A stretch of DNA of 57,718 nt from Paludibacteraceae bacterium (GTDB lineage: Bacteria > Bacteroidota > Bacteroidia > Bacteroidales > Paludibacteraceae): contig JAGCFX010000034.1 of assembly GCA_017649925.1 (NCBI GenBank), forward strand, positions 1 to 57,718. The letters run 5' to 3'. This document shows, piece by piece, positions 10,288-19,058 of this stretch. Position numbers and translations under genes: made by a program. A model generated the notes under the pieces. It was not told where the DNA came from. It made no database searches and saw only the letters and a list, made by a program, of their open reading frames with translations. Within the stretch, counting starts at the first letter, position 1. The number at the start of each line of letters is the position of its first letter.

Positions 10288-10779
10288 ATGAAAAAGATTA
10301 TTATTGCAATGATGCTGGCGTTACCGATACTTGCCAGCGCACAGAAATTCGGTCACATTAACACGCAGGAACTTTTCGCGCAAATGCCCGAAGTGGCACA
10401 AGTTCGTGCCAAGATGGACACTATTCAGAGCCAATACGAGAATCAGCTGGCTTCCATGAACGAAGAGATTCAGAAAAAAGCACAGGATTATCAGGCAAAT
10501 GAAGCTACGATGGCCGATGCCGTAAAGCAAATCCGTCAGCAGGAACTGCAGGAGATGCAACAACGTATCCAGTTGTTCTACCAAACCGCAGAGCAGGATA
10601 TTCAGAAGAAACAGCAAGAACTTCTTGCGCCTGTTCATGAGAAAATGGCAAAAGCCATCAAAGCAGTTGGCGAGCGCGAGGGTTATACCTATATCTTCGA
10701 TAGCCAAGCGATGGTACACATCGGTGCTGACGCTGTAGATGCAACTCCGGCCGTAAAGAAAGAACTCGGCATTAAGTAA
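10288..10779 (+). CDS. OmpH/Skp family periplasmic chaperone (second copy)
   Basis: 163 aa from ATG 10288 (MKKIIIAMMLALPILASAQ signal peptide). Upstream in-frame codons overlap the first skp gene and lack a signal. The mature chain begins KFGHINTQELFAQMPEV, the Skp-type first strand and helix, followed by a Gln/Glu-rich helical region and the final YIFDS-containing strand. It is a tandem paralogue of the preceding gene; duplication of skp after bamA is usual in Bacteroidales. Periplasmic chaperone role inferred from family and context. Confidence 0.92.
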   Translation: MKKIIIAMMLALPILASAQKFGHINTQELFAQMPEVAQVRAKMDTIQSQYENQLASMNEEIQKKAQDYQANEATMADAVKQIRQQELQEMQQRIQLFYQTAEQDIQKKQQELLAPVHEKMAKAIKAVGEREGYTYIFDSQAMVHIGADAVDATPAVKKELGIK

Positions 10780-10780
10780 T

Positions 10781-10906
10781 ATGGCGGACGGCTATCTGGA
10801 AAGCCATTACGCCGAATACGAAAAGAAAAAGGCGGAGTGGTTAAAAAAGAAATCTAAATACTCTTATACTCATGGTAAAAAAGATTCAACAGACACTGCG
10901 CGATAG
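10781..10906 (+). CDS. Small charged protein, 41 aa (unknown)
   Basis: ATG 10781 directly follows the second skp stop. The peptide begins MADGYLESHYAEYEKKKAEW and is dominated by K, E, Y and A, predicted helical and soluble. I recall short proteins with a similar MAD-x-YLE start in other Bacteroidetes but cannot name a function. Its reading frame continues 35 nt into the MFS gene before a TAG, so either the two overlap or the transporter starts later. It is the only frame with start and stop that fills this gap. Confidence 0.5.
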   Translation: MADGYLESHYAEYEKKKAEWLKKKSKYSYTHGKKDSTDTAR

Positions 10907-12242
10907 TGCCGCTGCGCGTTGGACCGTCCTTGTCCTTGTGGCATCGATGATGTTCTTCGCTTATATGTTCGTGGATATCCTCTCTCCGTTGGCATCATTG
11001 CTGAACGACACCCTCCATTGGGATCAAGGTGTCTTTGGTACGTATGCTGCCGGTGAATACCTGCTCAACGTCTTCGGATTCCTCATCCTCGCGGGTATTA
11101 TCCTCGATAAGATGGGAGTTCGTTTCACTGGCTTACTCTCCGCCGGCCTTATGGTTCTCGGCGCTGCCATTAAGTTCTGGGGCATCTCTTGGGCAGATGC
11201 CAACACTGTGGCTTGGCTCAACGCCTGGTGGCCTTCCATGCCCGGCTCTGCCAAACTGGCGATGTTCGGATTCATGATTTTCGGCTGCGGCTGTGAGATG
11301 GCAGGCACTACTGTTAGTAAAATTCTCGCTAAATGGTTCAAAGGCAAAGAGATGGCGTTGGCGATGGGTCTTGAGATGGCGATTGCGCGTCTCGGGGTCT
11401 TCGGCGCTATGTGGCTCTCTCCGATGTTCAGCGAGCGCTTTGCCGTTGATGGTACAAACTCGGTTATCGCACCGCTGCTCTTCTCGTCCGCACTTCTCGT
11501 GATTGGCTTGCTGAACTTCTTCGTCTTCACCATCATGGATAAAACCTTTGACAACCAACTTGTGGCTATTGGAGAAGCAACGGCAGAACGTGATCCTGAA
11601 GACGAGTTCCATGTATCTGACCTCAAGCAGATCTTCAGTTCAAAGATGTTCTGGATTGTAGCGCTCCTTTGTGTGCTCTATTATTCCGCTATCTTCCCCT
11701 TCCAGCGTTTCGCAACGAACTTTCTGGAGGAGACACTGGCGATTAGCAATGCTGAGGCTGCAGGACTCTTCAAATGGTTCCCAATACTGGCAATGGTTTT
11801 GACGCCGTTCCTCGGTGCGTTTATCGATTATAAGGGCAAAGGTGCTTCCATGATGCTCCTCGGCGCAGTGATTATGATAGCTTGCCATAGTGTCTTTGCA
11901 TTCGTGTTGCCGGCTTACCCGAGCAAAACGCTTGCATTGATTACCATTCTGGTGTTGGGTGTCAGCTTCTCACTCGTGCCGGCTTCGATGTGGCCGTCGG
12001 TGCCGAAGATTATCGATGAGAAAGTGCTGGGCTCGGCGTACTGCCTTATCTTCTGGGTACAGAATATCGGTCTCTGCCTTGTGCCGCTGCTCATCGGCAA
12101 ACTGCGCGTGGCAACGGACGGATACCTTGTTCCGATGATTGTCTTCGCTTCCTTCGGAGTGCTGGCCTTCCTCTTGAGTCTCGCGCTCAAAGTTGAAGAC
12201 CGCCGCAAAGGCTACGGCCTCGAACTGCCGAATAAGAAATAA
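10872..12242 (+). CDS. Major facilitator superfamily transporter
   Basis: 456 aa, 12 predicted membrane segments, with charged N- and C-termini inside. It has an MFS-A-like loop (LDKMGVRFTG after segment 2) and a long central cytoplasmic loop around EATAERDPEDEFHVSDLKQ between segments 6 and 7. The overall look is closest to the MFSD1-like/glucarate-type branch, but no substrate can be read from the sequence. It starts at ATG 10872 within the tail of the 41-aa ORF and ends at a bidirectional terminator shared with the convergent M13 peptidase gene. Confidence 0.85.
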   Translation: MVKKIQQTLRDSAAARWTVLVLVASMMFFAYMFVDILSPLASLLNDTLHWDQGVFGTYAAGEYLLNVFGFLILAGIILDKMGVRFTGLLSAGLMVLGAAIKFWGISWADANTVAWLNAWWPSMPGSAKLAMFGFMIFGCGCEMAGTTVSKILAKWFKGKEMALAMGLEMAIARLGVFGAMWLSPMFSERFAVDGTNSVIAPLLFSSALLVIGLLNFFVFTIMDKTFDNQLVAIGEATAERDPEDEFHVSDLKQIFSSKMFWIVALLCVLYYSAIFPFQRFATNFLEETLAISNAEAAGLFKWFPILAMVLTPFLGAFIDYKGKGASMMLLGAVIMIACHSVFAFVLPAYPSKTLALITILVLGVSFSLVPASMWPSVPKIIDEKVLGSAYCLIFWVQNIGLCLVPLLIGKLRVATDGYLVPMIVFASFGVLAFLLSLALKVEDRRKGYGLELPNKK

Positions 12243-12244
12243 AA

Positions 12245-12274
12245 AAGAAACCCGCAGACGCGGGTTTTCTTTTT
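12245..12274. terminator. Bidirectional terminator
   Basis: Stem CCCGC/GCGGG (12251-12255 with 12260-12264) extended by flanking AAA/TTT pairs, with an A-rich left flank and T-rich right flank. It can end both the forward MFS transcript and the reverse peptidase transcript. Confidence 0.88.
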
Positions 12275-12288
12275 ATAACAAAACTCTT

Positions 12289-14304
12289 TTACCAGATACT
12301 TACGCGGTCTTCCGGCTTGATGTACATCGGAGACTCTTCCGTAACATTCCAAGCGTCGTACCATGCATTGATCTGCGGCAGTGCACCATTCACACGCCAG
12401 CGACCGAGCGAGTGAGGGTCGGACTTGGTGCGTTGGAGAATCTCCTCCGGACGGATGTTGGCAGCCCACACATTGGCATAAGCCAAGAAGAAACGTTGTG
12501 CGGGAGTGAATCCGTCGCGCGTCTGCAGACGGTCTTTCTCTGCTTTTGCCTCCTCATTCAGCGTAAAGGCCAAATAAGACACTTGCAAACCTCCATGGTC
12601 TGCAATATTCTCGCCTAATGTAAATGCACCGTTGGCATGAACACCGGGCGCAACTTCAATGCGGTTGAATGCCTCTTCCATCACTTTCGTGCGCTTGTCA
12701 AACGCCGCTTTGTCTTCCGATGTCCACCAGTTAACCATGTTGCCGTCTTTGTCAAACTGGCATCCTTGATCATCGAAACCGTGCGTCATCTCATGACCAA
12801 TCACAACACCGATAGCACCGTAGTTGAATGCATCGTCAGCACTCATGTCAAAGAACGGATACTGAAGAATACCTGCGGGGAAACAGATCTCATTGCTGGA
12901 CGGGTTATAATAGGCATTGACGGTTTGAGGCGTCATGTACCATTTTTTCTTGTCCACCGGCTTACCAAGGAAGCTGAGGCTATACTCTTGCTCAAACTTA
13001 GCCGCACGTTGCAGGTTAGCATAGTACGTATCTTCCGCATTGATATCCAACTTGCTATAGTCACGCCATTCATCCGGGTAACCGATTTTGATAGTCATCG
13101 CATTCAGTTTCTCGAGCGCTTTGTCTTTCGTCTCGCGAGACATCCAGGCGAGATTCTCGATGCGTATACCGAGTGCTTTCTGCAGGTTCTTCACTAACGC
13201 CAACATACGCTCTTTGTTCTCCTCCGGGAAGTATTTCTTGACATACATCTGTCCCACGGCTTCACCCAGCGTACCATTGACGATACCCACGGCGCGTTTC
13301 CACAGCGGGCTCGGTTCTTCGCGTCCCGACAATACCTTGCCATAGAAATCGAACGATGTCATGTAGATCTCCGTGGTAAGATAAGAAGAAGCACCCTCAA
13401 TCACCTGCCATGCAAACAAGGTCTTCAAATCCTCCAGCGGTTCTTCGTCCAGCATACGACCTGCTTCCTGGAGATGAGGAATCTGACCGATAGAGATACT
13501 GTCTAACTCTACTCCCAATGCGGAGAAATATACTTTCCAATCCACCTGCGGCACAAGACCTTGCAGTTCGGCAATAGACATCTTGTTATAGTTTGCTTGC
13601 GGATCACGCAATTCCACATTGCTATACGCTGCTTTCGCCAAACGCGTCTCAAGACGAAGAACGGTCTGCGCTTTGTCTGCTGCGTTCTCGAATCCGAAAA
13701 GACCGAACATCTTCTCTACATACGCTACGTACGCGTCGCGTATGCTGCGCGTGTGCGCGTCTTCATCTATATAATATTCTTTCTCTCCCAGCGAGAAGCC
13801 TGCCTGATACTCATTCATGATGTTCATCGAACTGTTCATCGCATCGGCATCCACATACATTGCCCAAAGCTGATAATCCATCGCCTTGCCAAGTGCTGCA
13901 GAAAGTTCTGCGCGAGTGGCAATTCCTTCGATTTCATCGAGAGTTTTCTGAACCGGAGCAATGCCTTCCTGGTCACGACGGGCAGTGTCCATCGCGAGGT
14001 TATAGACATCTCCGATCTTCTGCGCGATAGAACCTTGTTGGTGTTTTTTAGACGCAATGTCTTGGATCAGTCCGTTTACTTGTTCCAGATTCTGAAGACC
14101 CAATTTGTCGAACGACCCGAAACGGCTGTATTCAGGCGTCAAAGGGTTATTGACCATCCATCCGCCACAAGCATACTGATAAAAATCATTCTGAGGAATG
14201 GCCGTCGTATCCAAGTTCGATAGGTCGATACCCGTTGTTTGTTGTTTTGTGCAAGCTGTTGTCATAAGCGCAATTGCTGCAAAAGTAAAAATAAGTTTTT
14301 TCAT
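12289..14304 (-). CDS. pepO: M13 family metallopeptidase (PepO/neprilysin-like), lipoprotein
   Basis: A zinc endopeptidase that cleaves oligopeptides outside the cytoplasm. 671 aa from the ATG at 14304; upstream in-frame codons to 14436 overlap the promoter. The signal peptide ends in a lipobox (ALMTTAC), so it should be lipid-anchored. The zinc motif HEMTH is at about residues 504-508 and the third ligand motif GENIADHGG near 565. The substrate-binding NAYYNPSSNEI segment lies upstream. Length and layout match M13 peptidases. It has its own promoter (14328-14359) divergent from udk. Confidence 0.94.
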   Translation of the reverse strand: MKKLIFTFAAIALMTTACTKQQTTGIDLSNLDTTAIPQNDFYQYACGGWMVNNPLTPEYSRFGSFDKLGLQNLEQVNGLIQDIASKKHQQGSIAQKIGDVYNLAMDTARRDQEGIAPVQKTLDEIEGIATRAELSAALGKAMDYQLWAMYVDADAMNSSMNIMNEYQAGFSLGEKEYYIDEDAHTRSIRDAYVAYVEKMFGLFGFENAADKAQTVLRLETRLAKAAYSNVELRDPQANYNKMSIAELQGLVPQVDWKVYFSALGVELDSISIGQIPHLQEAGRMLDEEPLEDLKTLFAWQVIEGASSYLTTEIYMTSFDFYGKVLSGREEPSPLWKRAVGIVNGTLGEAVGQMYVKKYFPEENKERMLALVKNLQKALGIRIENLAWMSRETKDKALEKLNAMTIKIGYPDEWRDYSKLDINAEDTYYANLQRAAKFEQEYSLSFLGKPVDKKKWYMTPQTVNAYYNPSSNEICFPAGILQYPFFDMSADDAFNYGAIGVVIGHEMTHGFDDQGCQFDKDGNMVNWWTSEDKAAFDKRTKVMEEAFNRIEVAPGVHANGAFTLGENIADHGGLQVSYLAFTLNEEAKAEKDRLQTRDGFTPAQRFFLAYANVWAANIRPEEILQRTKSDPHSLGRWRVNGALPQINAWYDAWNVTEESPMYIKPEDRVSIW

Positions 14305-14327
14305 AAGGATTGTTTTAAAAACGGCTG

Positions 14328-14359
14328 CAAAATTAGTAAAATTATTTGAAATACACAAA
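14328..14359 (-). promoter_or_regulatory. Promoter of the M13 peptidase gene
   Basis: On the minus strand TTTG (14359-14356), a 20-nt spacer, then TAATTTTG (14335-14328). The leader to the ATG at 14304 is about 20 nt. Divergent to the udk promoter. Confidence 0.8.
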
Positions 14360-14385
14360 TAAATTATCTTTTTAGCATAAAAAAC

Positions 14386-14416
14386 TTGCGTATATGCATT
14401 TTTTATTGTATCTTTG
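14386..14416 (+). promoter_or_regulatory. Promoter of udk
   Basis: TTG at 14386-14388, 20-nt spacer, TATCTTTG at 14409-14416, then CACCCCG. The leader to the udk ATG is 28 nt. The spacer contains the GTATATGCA sequence also seen at other promoters here. Confidence 0.82.
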
Positions 14417-14444
14417 CACCCCGATAAAACAAACATTCTTTTTT

Positions 14445-15065
14445 ATGTTCATCATCGGCATTGCGGGTGGTACCGGCTCGGGTAAAACAACGGTAGTTAG
14501 AAAATTGATAGAGCGCCTTCCGAAAGGAGAGGTCGTAGTGATTCCCCAAGATTCGTATTACAAGGACAGCAGTGATGTGCCTGTAGAGGAGCGTCAAAAC
14601 ATCAACTTCGACCATCCGGATGCTTTCGATTGGGAGCTGTTGAGCAAGCATATCGGAATGCTGAAAGAGGGCAAACCGGTAGAGCAGCCGATTTATTCCT
14701 ACATCACCTGTACACGCTCGGAAGAGACTATCCATATTGAGCCGCGCGAAGTGATTGTTGTTGAGGGAATTATGGCGCTGCGTGAGCCTAAGATGCGCGA
14801 GCAAATGGACCTGAAGATTTTCGTAGATGCCGATGCAGATGACCGTCTGATACGCGTTATGAAACGCGACGTGATGGAGCGTGGACGTACCGCAGAGCAA
14901 GTCATCGAGCGTTACCAACGAGTGCTCAAACCTATGCACGAGCAGTTCATCGAGCCTTGCAAACGCTATGCCGATGTCATCGTGCCGCAGGGCGGTCACA
15001 ACAATGCCGCCATCAACATGCTCGCTAAGTTCGTGAAGCAGCAGTTGAGAGAGAATAAAGAATAA
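14445..15065 (+). CDS. udk: Uridine kinase
   Basis: Phosphorylates uridine and cytidine to the monophosphates in pyrimidine salvage. 206 aa from ATG 14445, which starts right at the first strand (MFIIGIAGG). The upstream in-frame ATG at 14394 lies within the promoter. Walker A GGTGSGKTT is at about 8-16, IPQDSYYKD is the nucleoside-binding segment, and VVEGIMAL and the DADADDRLIRVMKRD lid region are typical. Cytoplasmic. It may share its transcript with the chromate-transporter pair 14 nt downstream. Confidence 0.95.
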   Translation: MFIIGIAGGTGSGKTTVVRKLIERLPKGEVVVIPQDSYYKDSSDVPVEERQNINFDHPDAFDWELLSKHIGMLKEGKPVEQPIYSYITCTRSEETIHIEPREVIVVEGIMALREPKMREQMDLKIFVDADADDRLIRVMKRDVMERGRTAEQVIERYQRVLKPMHEQFIEPCKRYADVIVPQGGHNNAAINMLAKFVKQQLRENKE

Positions 15066-15079
15066 GACCCCATCGGTCT

Positions 15080-15628
15080 ATGTTCTGGCAACTTTTCTAT
15101 ACCTATCTTAAGATTGGCACCTTCACCCTCGGTGGAGGTTATGCCATGTTACCGCTTATCCAACGCGAAGTGGTGGATCGCAAGGGTTGGATTGATGAGG
15201 AAGAGTTTCTCAATATGATTGCTCTCGCGCAAGCTGCACCGGGTCTTATTGCCGTCAACTCCGCCATCTTCATCGGTTGGCGAGTAGGCGGTTGGAAAGG
15301 CGTGGCGGGCGCTGTCTTGGGCGCTGTGTTGCCTTCTTTCATCATCATCCTTGCCATCGCCATGGTCTTCCGTGAATGGAAAGAACTGCCGGCTGTGGAA
15401 GCGGTCTTCAAAGGCATACGTCCCGCTGTAGTAGCTCTCATCGCCGCACCGCTCTTTAAGATGGCTAAGTCCGCCAAGATGGGTTGGATCACAGCCCTTA
15501 TCCCTATCACCGCCGCTACACTTATCTGGCTGTGTCACGTCAACCCCGTCTGGGTGATTCTCGCAACGATAATACTAACCATTCTGGCATGCTTTATCTA
15601 CAACTCTTTATATCGTTCTTCAAAATAG
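15080..15628 (+). CDS. Chromate transporter family protein, first half
   Basis: 182 aa, five or six membrane segments. The family signature is visible: FTLGGGYAMLPLIQREVV near the start and AQAAPGLIAVNSAIFIGWRVGG. Chromate ion transporter (CHR) family members are either long fused proteins or, as here, two adjacent short genes forming opposite-topology halves. The substrate is not proven; chromate or other oxyanions are the family assignment only. Its 3' end overlaps the second half by 40 nt. Confidence 0.9.
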   Translation: MFWQLFYTYLKIGTFTLGGGYAMLPLIQREVVDRKGWIDEEEFLNMIALAQAAPGLIAVNSAIFIGWRVGGWKGVAGAVLGAVLPSFIIILAIAMVFREWKELPAVEAVFKGIRPAVVALIAAPLFKMAKSAKMGWITALIPITAATLIWLCHVNPVWVILATIILTILACFIYNSLYRSSK

Positions 15629-16152
15629 GTCTCTTCGGTTTTGGCGGAGGTCTGGCGATTCTTTCATTGATTCAGATGGAAGTGGAGAACCATGGCTGGA
15701 TGAGCCAGCAGGAGTTCGTGGATATTGTTGCCGTGAGCCAAGTAACGCCCGGACCGATTGGTATTAACTGCGCCACGTATGTCGGTTATACCACAGCAGG
15801 CATATGGGGAAGTATATTGGCAACGACGGCGATTATTCTGCCGAGTCTGGTCATCATGCTCAGCATCTGCAAGGCCTATTTCTGGCTCAGCAAGCGCTTT
15901 CAGGGCAATATGTATTATGAGCAAACGCTGCGGATGTTGCGTTTCACGGTCATCGGGCTCATCGCTTCTGCAGCCTTGATGCTCATCAAACCGACCAATT
16001 TCATTGATACTGCCAGTTGGATTATTTTTGCCCTGGTCGCATTCTTCACCATCTTGCCTCAACTATCCAAAAACAAAGTGACTGAAATCATCAGTCACCC
16101 TATCCTTTTGATTGTTCTTGCCGGCATTGCCGGATATGTTATCTACGCTTAA
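15589..16152 (+). CDS. Chromate transporter family protein, second half
   Basis: 187 aa from ATG 15589 (MLYLQLFISFFKIGLFGFGGG). The longer open frame from 15484 lies inside the first gene. The signature FGFGGGLAILSLIQMEV and VSQVTPGPIGINCATYVG mirrors the first half, consistent with a heterodimeric short-chain CHR transporter. The final stop overlaps the stop of the convergent helicase gene by 4 nt, with no room for a separate terminator. Confidence 0.9.
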   Translation: MLYLQLFISFFKIGLFGFGGGLAILSLIQMEVENHGWMSQQEFVDIVAVSQVTPGPIGINCATYVGYTTAGIWGSILATTAIILPSLVIMLSICKAYFWLSKRFQGNMYYEQTLRMLRFTVIGLIASAALMLIKPTNFIDTASWIIFALVAFFTILPQLSKNKVTEIISHPILLIVLAGIAGYVIYA

Positions 16153-18368
16153 ATGCGGTCTAACTTTGCATGCGTCAGCAGCAATGTTTTTGTACCCTGC
16201 GTATCGAAATTGATTTCAATCTTGTCGTTTTCCGTTACCTCATCGCGGTAAACGCGGTTGATAGTCCCTTTCCCGAATACCCGATGTGCTACCCTGTCAC
16301 CGGCTTTCCATTCAGACGAAGCAATGGCGCTTGTCGCACCGGATACGGGAGTCTTTGGTGCTGCGGAAATTCCCGTTGAAATCGGAATATTTGGAGTGAT
16401 TGGTCGCTGCGTTACTACAGGTCGGGAAAGCTCAAAATACTGCCTGTCGATATCATTCAAGAACCTGCTTGGCGAAGCAAAAGTGACAGATCCGTTACGG
16501 AAGCGTTGGCGCGCAAACGAAAGATAACACTGTTCCATCGCACGCGTAACCGCTACATACAACAATCGCCTTTCTTCTTCTATCTCATGCGGCTTGACAG
16601 CAAACTGCGAGGGAAAAAGATTCTCTTCCATTCCCACAATGAAGACCACCGGAAACTCCAATCCTTTGGCGGCATGCACGGTCATCAGCGTTACCCGTTC
16701 TGTCGTATCTTCCAGATTTTCATCCTGATCCGTCTGCAGGCTTACTTCGCTCAAGAAGTCCGTGATGGGCGTATAGTCGATACCTTCGTTGGCTCGTTGC
16801 TCCACAAACTCACGAATGGCATTCAGCAGTTCTTGTACGTTTTGTGCGCGGTCAATGCCTTCTTGGGAACGATCCAAAGCGAGAGCTGTCTGTACGCCCG
16901 ACGTGCGCAACACCATCTCCGTGAAAGCAAAGGCATCCATCGTCTCGCTCTGCTCACGCAAACCGTCCATGTAGATAGCGAAAGCCCTGATTTTCTTGAT
17001 TACTGCCGGTCCTACATCCAATCCCGTCTCTTCGGGATTACGCATAACATCCAAGTAACAACGGTGGTGCTCAATGGCATTGGCGGACACACGTTTCATC
17101 GTGGTGTCACCTATTCCGCGCCCCGGAAAACCGACGATACGAAGCAGCGCCTCGTTGTCACGCGGGTTGACCGCCAGACGCAAGTATCCCAAGGCATCTT
17201 TGATCTCCTTGCGCTGATAGAAAGAAGTGCCGCCGTAGATGCGATAAGGGATATTGAGTTTGCGCAGTTCGCCTTCGATAACACGCGATTGGGCATTCGT
17301 GCGGTACAACACGGCAAACGCATCATAACCTTTATGCCGCATCTTCTGAATCTTCGTAGCAACGCCCAGCGCTTCCGTGCGGTCATCCATATAAGGTTGC
17401 AGATTCAGCGGCACACCGGCCTCTTTCTCCGAATAAACGGTCTTTTCTATCTGGTTGATATTCTTGTGTATCAACGAGTTAGCCGCATTGACGATAGTTT
17501 GTGTAGAGCGGTAGTTACGCTCTAACTTGAATAGTTTGGCACCCGGGTATTGGCGCTGAAAATTAAGGATATTCCGTATGTCTGCCCCGCGGAAAGAATA
17601 GATGGATTGCGCATCATCGCCCACCACGCAGATGTTGTTCTGCGGCTCTGCCAGACGTTTCACCAGCAGAAACTGGATATAGTTCGTATCCTGGTATTCA
17701 TCCACTAATATATATTGGAACTGTTGCTGATATCGCTCGCGCACTTCCGGGCTCACATCCATAAGCCTCAGCATGTTGATCAGCAGGTCGTCAAAATCCA
17801 TCGCATTGGCAGCTTTGAGGCGTGATTCGTATAGCGCGAATATCGTTGCTAACTCATACATCCGCATCTCGCGGTCCTCACGCAATAATTGTTGATTTCT
17901 CCCGTATTCATCGGGAGTAATCCCGCAGTTCTTGGCCATGGAGATGCGACTTTGTACTGCACCGGCTTTGTATATTTTCTCGTCTAATCCGCGCTCTTTG
18001 CAAATCGCCTTGATGACCGATTTCATGTCGGGCGTGTCGTAGATGGTGAAGTCACGCGTGTAACCGATGAGCTCGGCGTAGGGACGAATCAGCTTGGTGC
18101 AAATACTATGAAACGTACCCATCATCAGATAGCGGGCATCTTCGCCCACTAACTTCTGAATACGCTCCTTCATCTCCCGTGCGGCTTTGTTGGTAAAGGT
18201 CAGTGCCATGATACGGCTTGCCGGTACGCCTTGCTGCAACAGATACGCAATGCGGTACGTCAGCACGCGTGTCTTACCCGAACCGGCACCTGCCACCACC
18301 AGCGATGCACCTTCCGTACATGTCACCGCCGCTCGCTGAGACTCATTTAATTGCTCCAAAAAATCCAT
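16149..18368 (-). CDS. uvrD: ATP-dependent DNA helicase PcrA/UvrD
   Basis: Superfamily 1A 3'-5' helicase used in excision and mismatch repair and in removing RecA filaments. 739 aa, full length. Motif I GAGSGKT is at about 27-33, followed by DEYQDTN (II), GDDAQSIYSFRGA (III), TVHAAKGLEF (V) and VAVTRA (VI). The C-terminal Tudor-like segment (WKAGDRVAHRVFGKGTI) is that of PcrA/UvrD. The ATG at 18368 lies only 7 nt downstream of the -7 box, so the mRNA is probably leaderless or nearly so. Confidence 0.96.
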   Translation of the reverse strand: MDFLEQLNESQRAAVTCTEGASLVVAGAGSGKTRVLTYRIAYLLQQGVPASRIMALTFTNKAAREMKERIQKLVGEDARYLMMGTFHSICTKLIRPYAELIGYTRDFTIYDTPDMKSVIKAICKERGLDEKIYKAGAVQSRISMAKNCGITPDEYGRNQQLLREDREMRMYELATIFALYESRLKAANAMDFDDLLINMLRLMDVSPEVRERYQQQFQYILVDEYQDTNYIQFLLVKRLAEPQNNICVVGDDAQSIYSFRGADIRNILNFQRQYPGAKLFKLERNYRSTQTIVNAANSLIHKNINQIEKTVYSEKEAGVPLNLQPYMDDRTEALGVATKIQKMRHKGYDAFAVLYRTNAQSRVIEGELRKLNIPYRIYGGTSFYQRKEIKDALGYLRLAVNPRDNEALLRIVGFPGRGIGDTTMKRVSANAIEHHRCYLDVMRNPEETGLDVGPAVIKKIRAFAIYMDGLREQSETMDAFAFTEMVLRTSGVQTALALDRSQEGIDRAQNVQELLNAIREFVEQRANEGIDYTPITDFLSEVSLQTDQDENLEDTTERVTLMTVHAAKGLEFPVVFIVGMEENLFPSQFAVKPHEIEEERRLLYVAVTRAMEQCYLSFARQRFRNGSVTFASPSRFLNDIDRQYFELSRPVVTQRPITPNIPISTGISAAPKTPVSGATSAIASSEWKAGDRVAHRVFGKGTINRVYRDEVTENDKIEINFDTQGTKTLLLTHAKLDRI

Positions 18369-18375
18369 TCTGCTG

Positions 18376-18407
18376 CAAAATTACTGCTTTTTTTTGAGAT
18401 GTGCAAG
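18376..18407 (-). promoter_or_regulatory. Promoter of uvrD (near-leaderless)
   Basis: Minus strand CTTG (18407-18404), 20-nt spacer with an A run and GCAG, TAATTTTG (18383-18376). The uvrD ATG follows after 7 nt, placing the expected start site at or next to the initiation codon. Confidence 0.8.
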
Positions 18408-18441
18408 AAAACGCAGATTTGTAAACCAATTTTTGTGGAAA

Positions 18442-18864
18442 TTAGCGAATTTGCTTCTGTTTGAGTTCGTTACTGATGATGGCTCTAACGAAAGCATCAA
18501 AACGTTTGTATCGTTTCTTCGTTCCATTCGGCAAAGTAGTGGCAAAAGGATCCGGTTTTGAGCCACGCGTGGCATAGAGTTGTGCCTCGAAACGTTGTTG
18601 CCAGTATTCATTCCGTGCAGGATTATTCAATTCCTTATCCGCCATCAAAGCAGCTTTTTGAAAGAGTTGATGGTTCGCTTTTTCAGCACCTCTAGCCGGC
18701 TTCTTTTTCCAATCACGCGGGTGCAAGACATCGTAGGTTTCTTGTACTCCGACACCAATAATTCGCCCTCTCGCGTCTCGAAAGCGTTTAACACGATGGA
18801 TATGTCCGGGCGATGTAGCGCCATTCACTTCCTCAACAAGTCCGGATAGTTTTTCCCTTGCCAT
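18442..18864 (-). CDS. Hypothetical protein, 140 aa
   Basis: Not recognised. 140 aa, soluble and basic (many K and R), no signal peptide. The N-terminus has a LVEEVNGATSPGHIHRV segment followed by a strand-rich part (GRIIGVGVQETYDVL), and the C-terminal half is helical with KKRYKRFDAFVRAIISNEL. The early GATSPG turn vaguely recalls small Bacteroidetes accessory proteins starting with ISGKIG-type motifs, but this is weak. It stands alone between uvrD and the BspA gene with its own promoter at 18993-19024 and a leader of about 125 nt. Confidence 0.7.
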   Translation of the reverse strand: MAREKLSGLVEEVNGATSPGHIHRVKRFRDARGRIIGVGVQETYDVLHPRDWKKKPARGAEKANHQLFQKAALMADKELNNPARNEYWQQRFEAQLYATRGSKPDPFATTLPNGTKKRYKRFDAFVRAIISNELKQKQIR

Positions 18865-18915
18865 ACAAAATCATATTGAATTACACAATAACCACTCAAT
18901 AATCACACATTAATC
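18865..18915 (-). repeat. Short AATCACACA-type repeats in a 5' leader
   Basis: Read on the plus strand, the 5' leader of the 140-aa gene carries several near copies of AATnACACA (about 18883-18925), alternating with CAATAA. They could be an operator or an RNA feature. No named motif is recognised. Confidence 0.35.
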
Positions 18916-18992
18916 ACACAATACTGCCCCTATGCAGGCCTTATATTTCCAGCGTTCTCGTCTGATTCGCGGTTGGAAACCATATTCGGGAG

Positions 18993-19024
18993 CAAAGATA
19001 CAACAAAAAAATGACATACACAAA
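18993..19024 (-). promoter_or_regulatory. Promoter of the 140-aa hypothetical gene, overlapping a terminator
   Basis: Minus strand TTTG (19024-19021), 20-nt spacer, TATCTTTG (19000-18993). The -33 box sits in the loop of the terminator hairpin of the upstream BspA gene. Confidence 0.8.
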
Positions 19025-19041
19025 TTTGTATGCCATTTTTT
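19006..19041 (-). terminator. Terminator of the first BspA-like gene
   Basis: As RNA from the minus strand, AAAAATGGCATAC pairs with GTATGTCATTTTT, including one G-U pair, around an 8-nt loop; the T run follows. On the plus strand that position is an A-C mismatch, so the hairpin favours minus-strand transcripts. Confidence 0.75.
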
Positions 19042-19058
19042 GTAGAATTTAGTGATTT

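Noticed and set aside
16506-17525. 339-codon plus-strand open frame
   Set aside because: It is antisense to uvrD, which has all helicase motifs; composition is that of a shadow frame.
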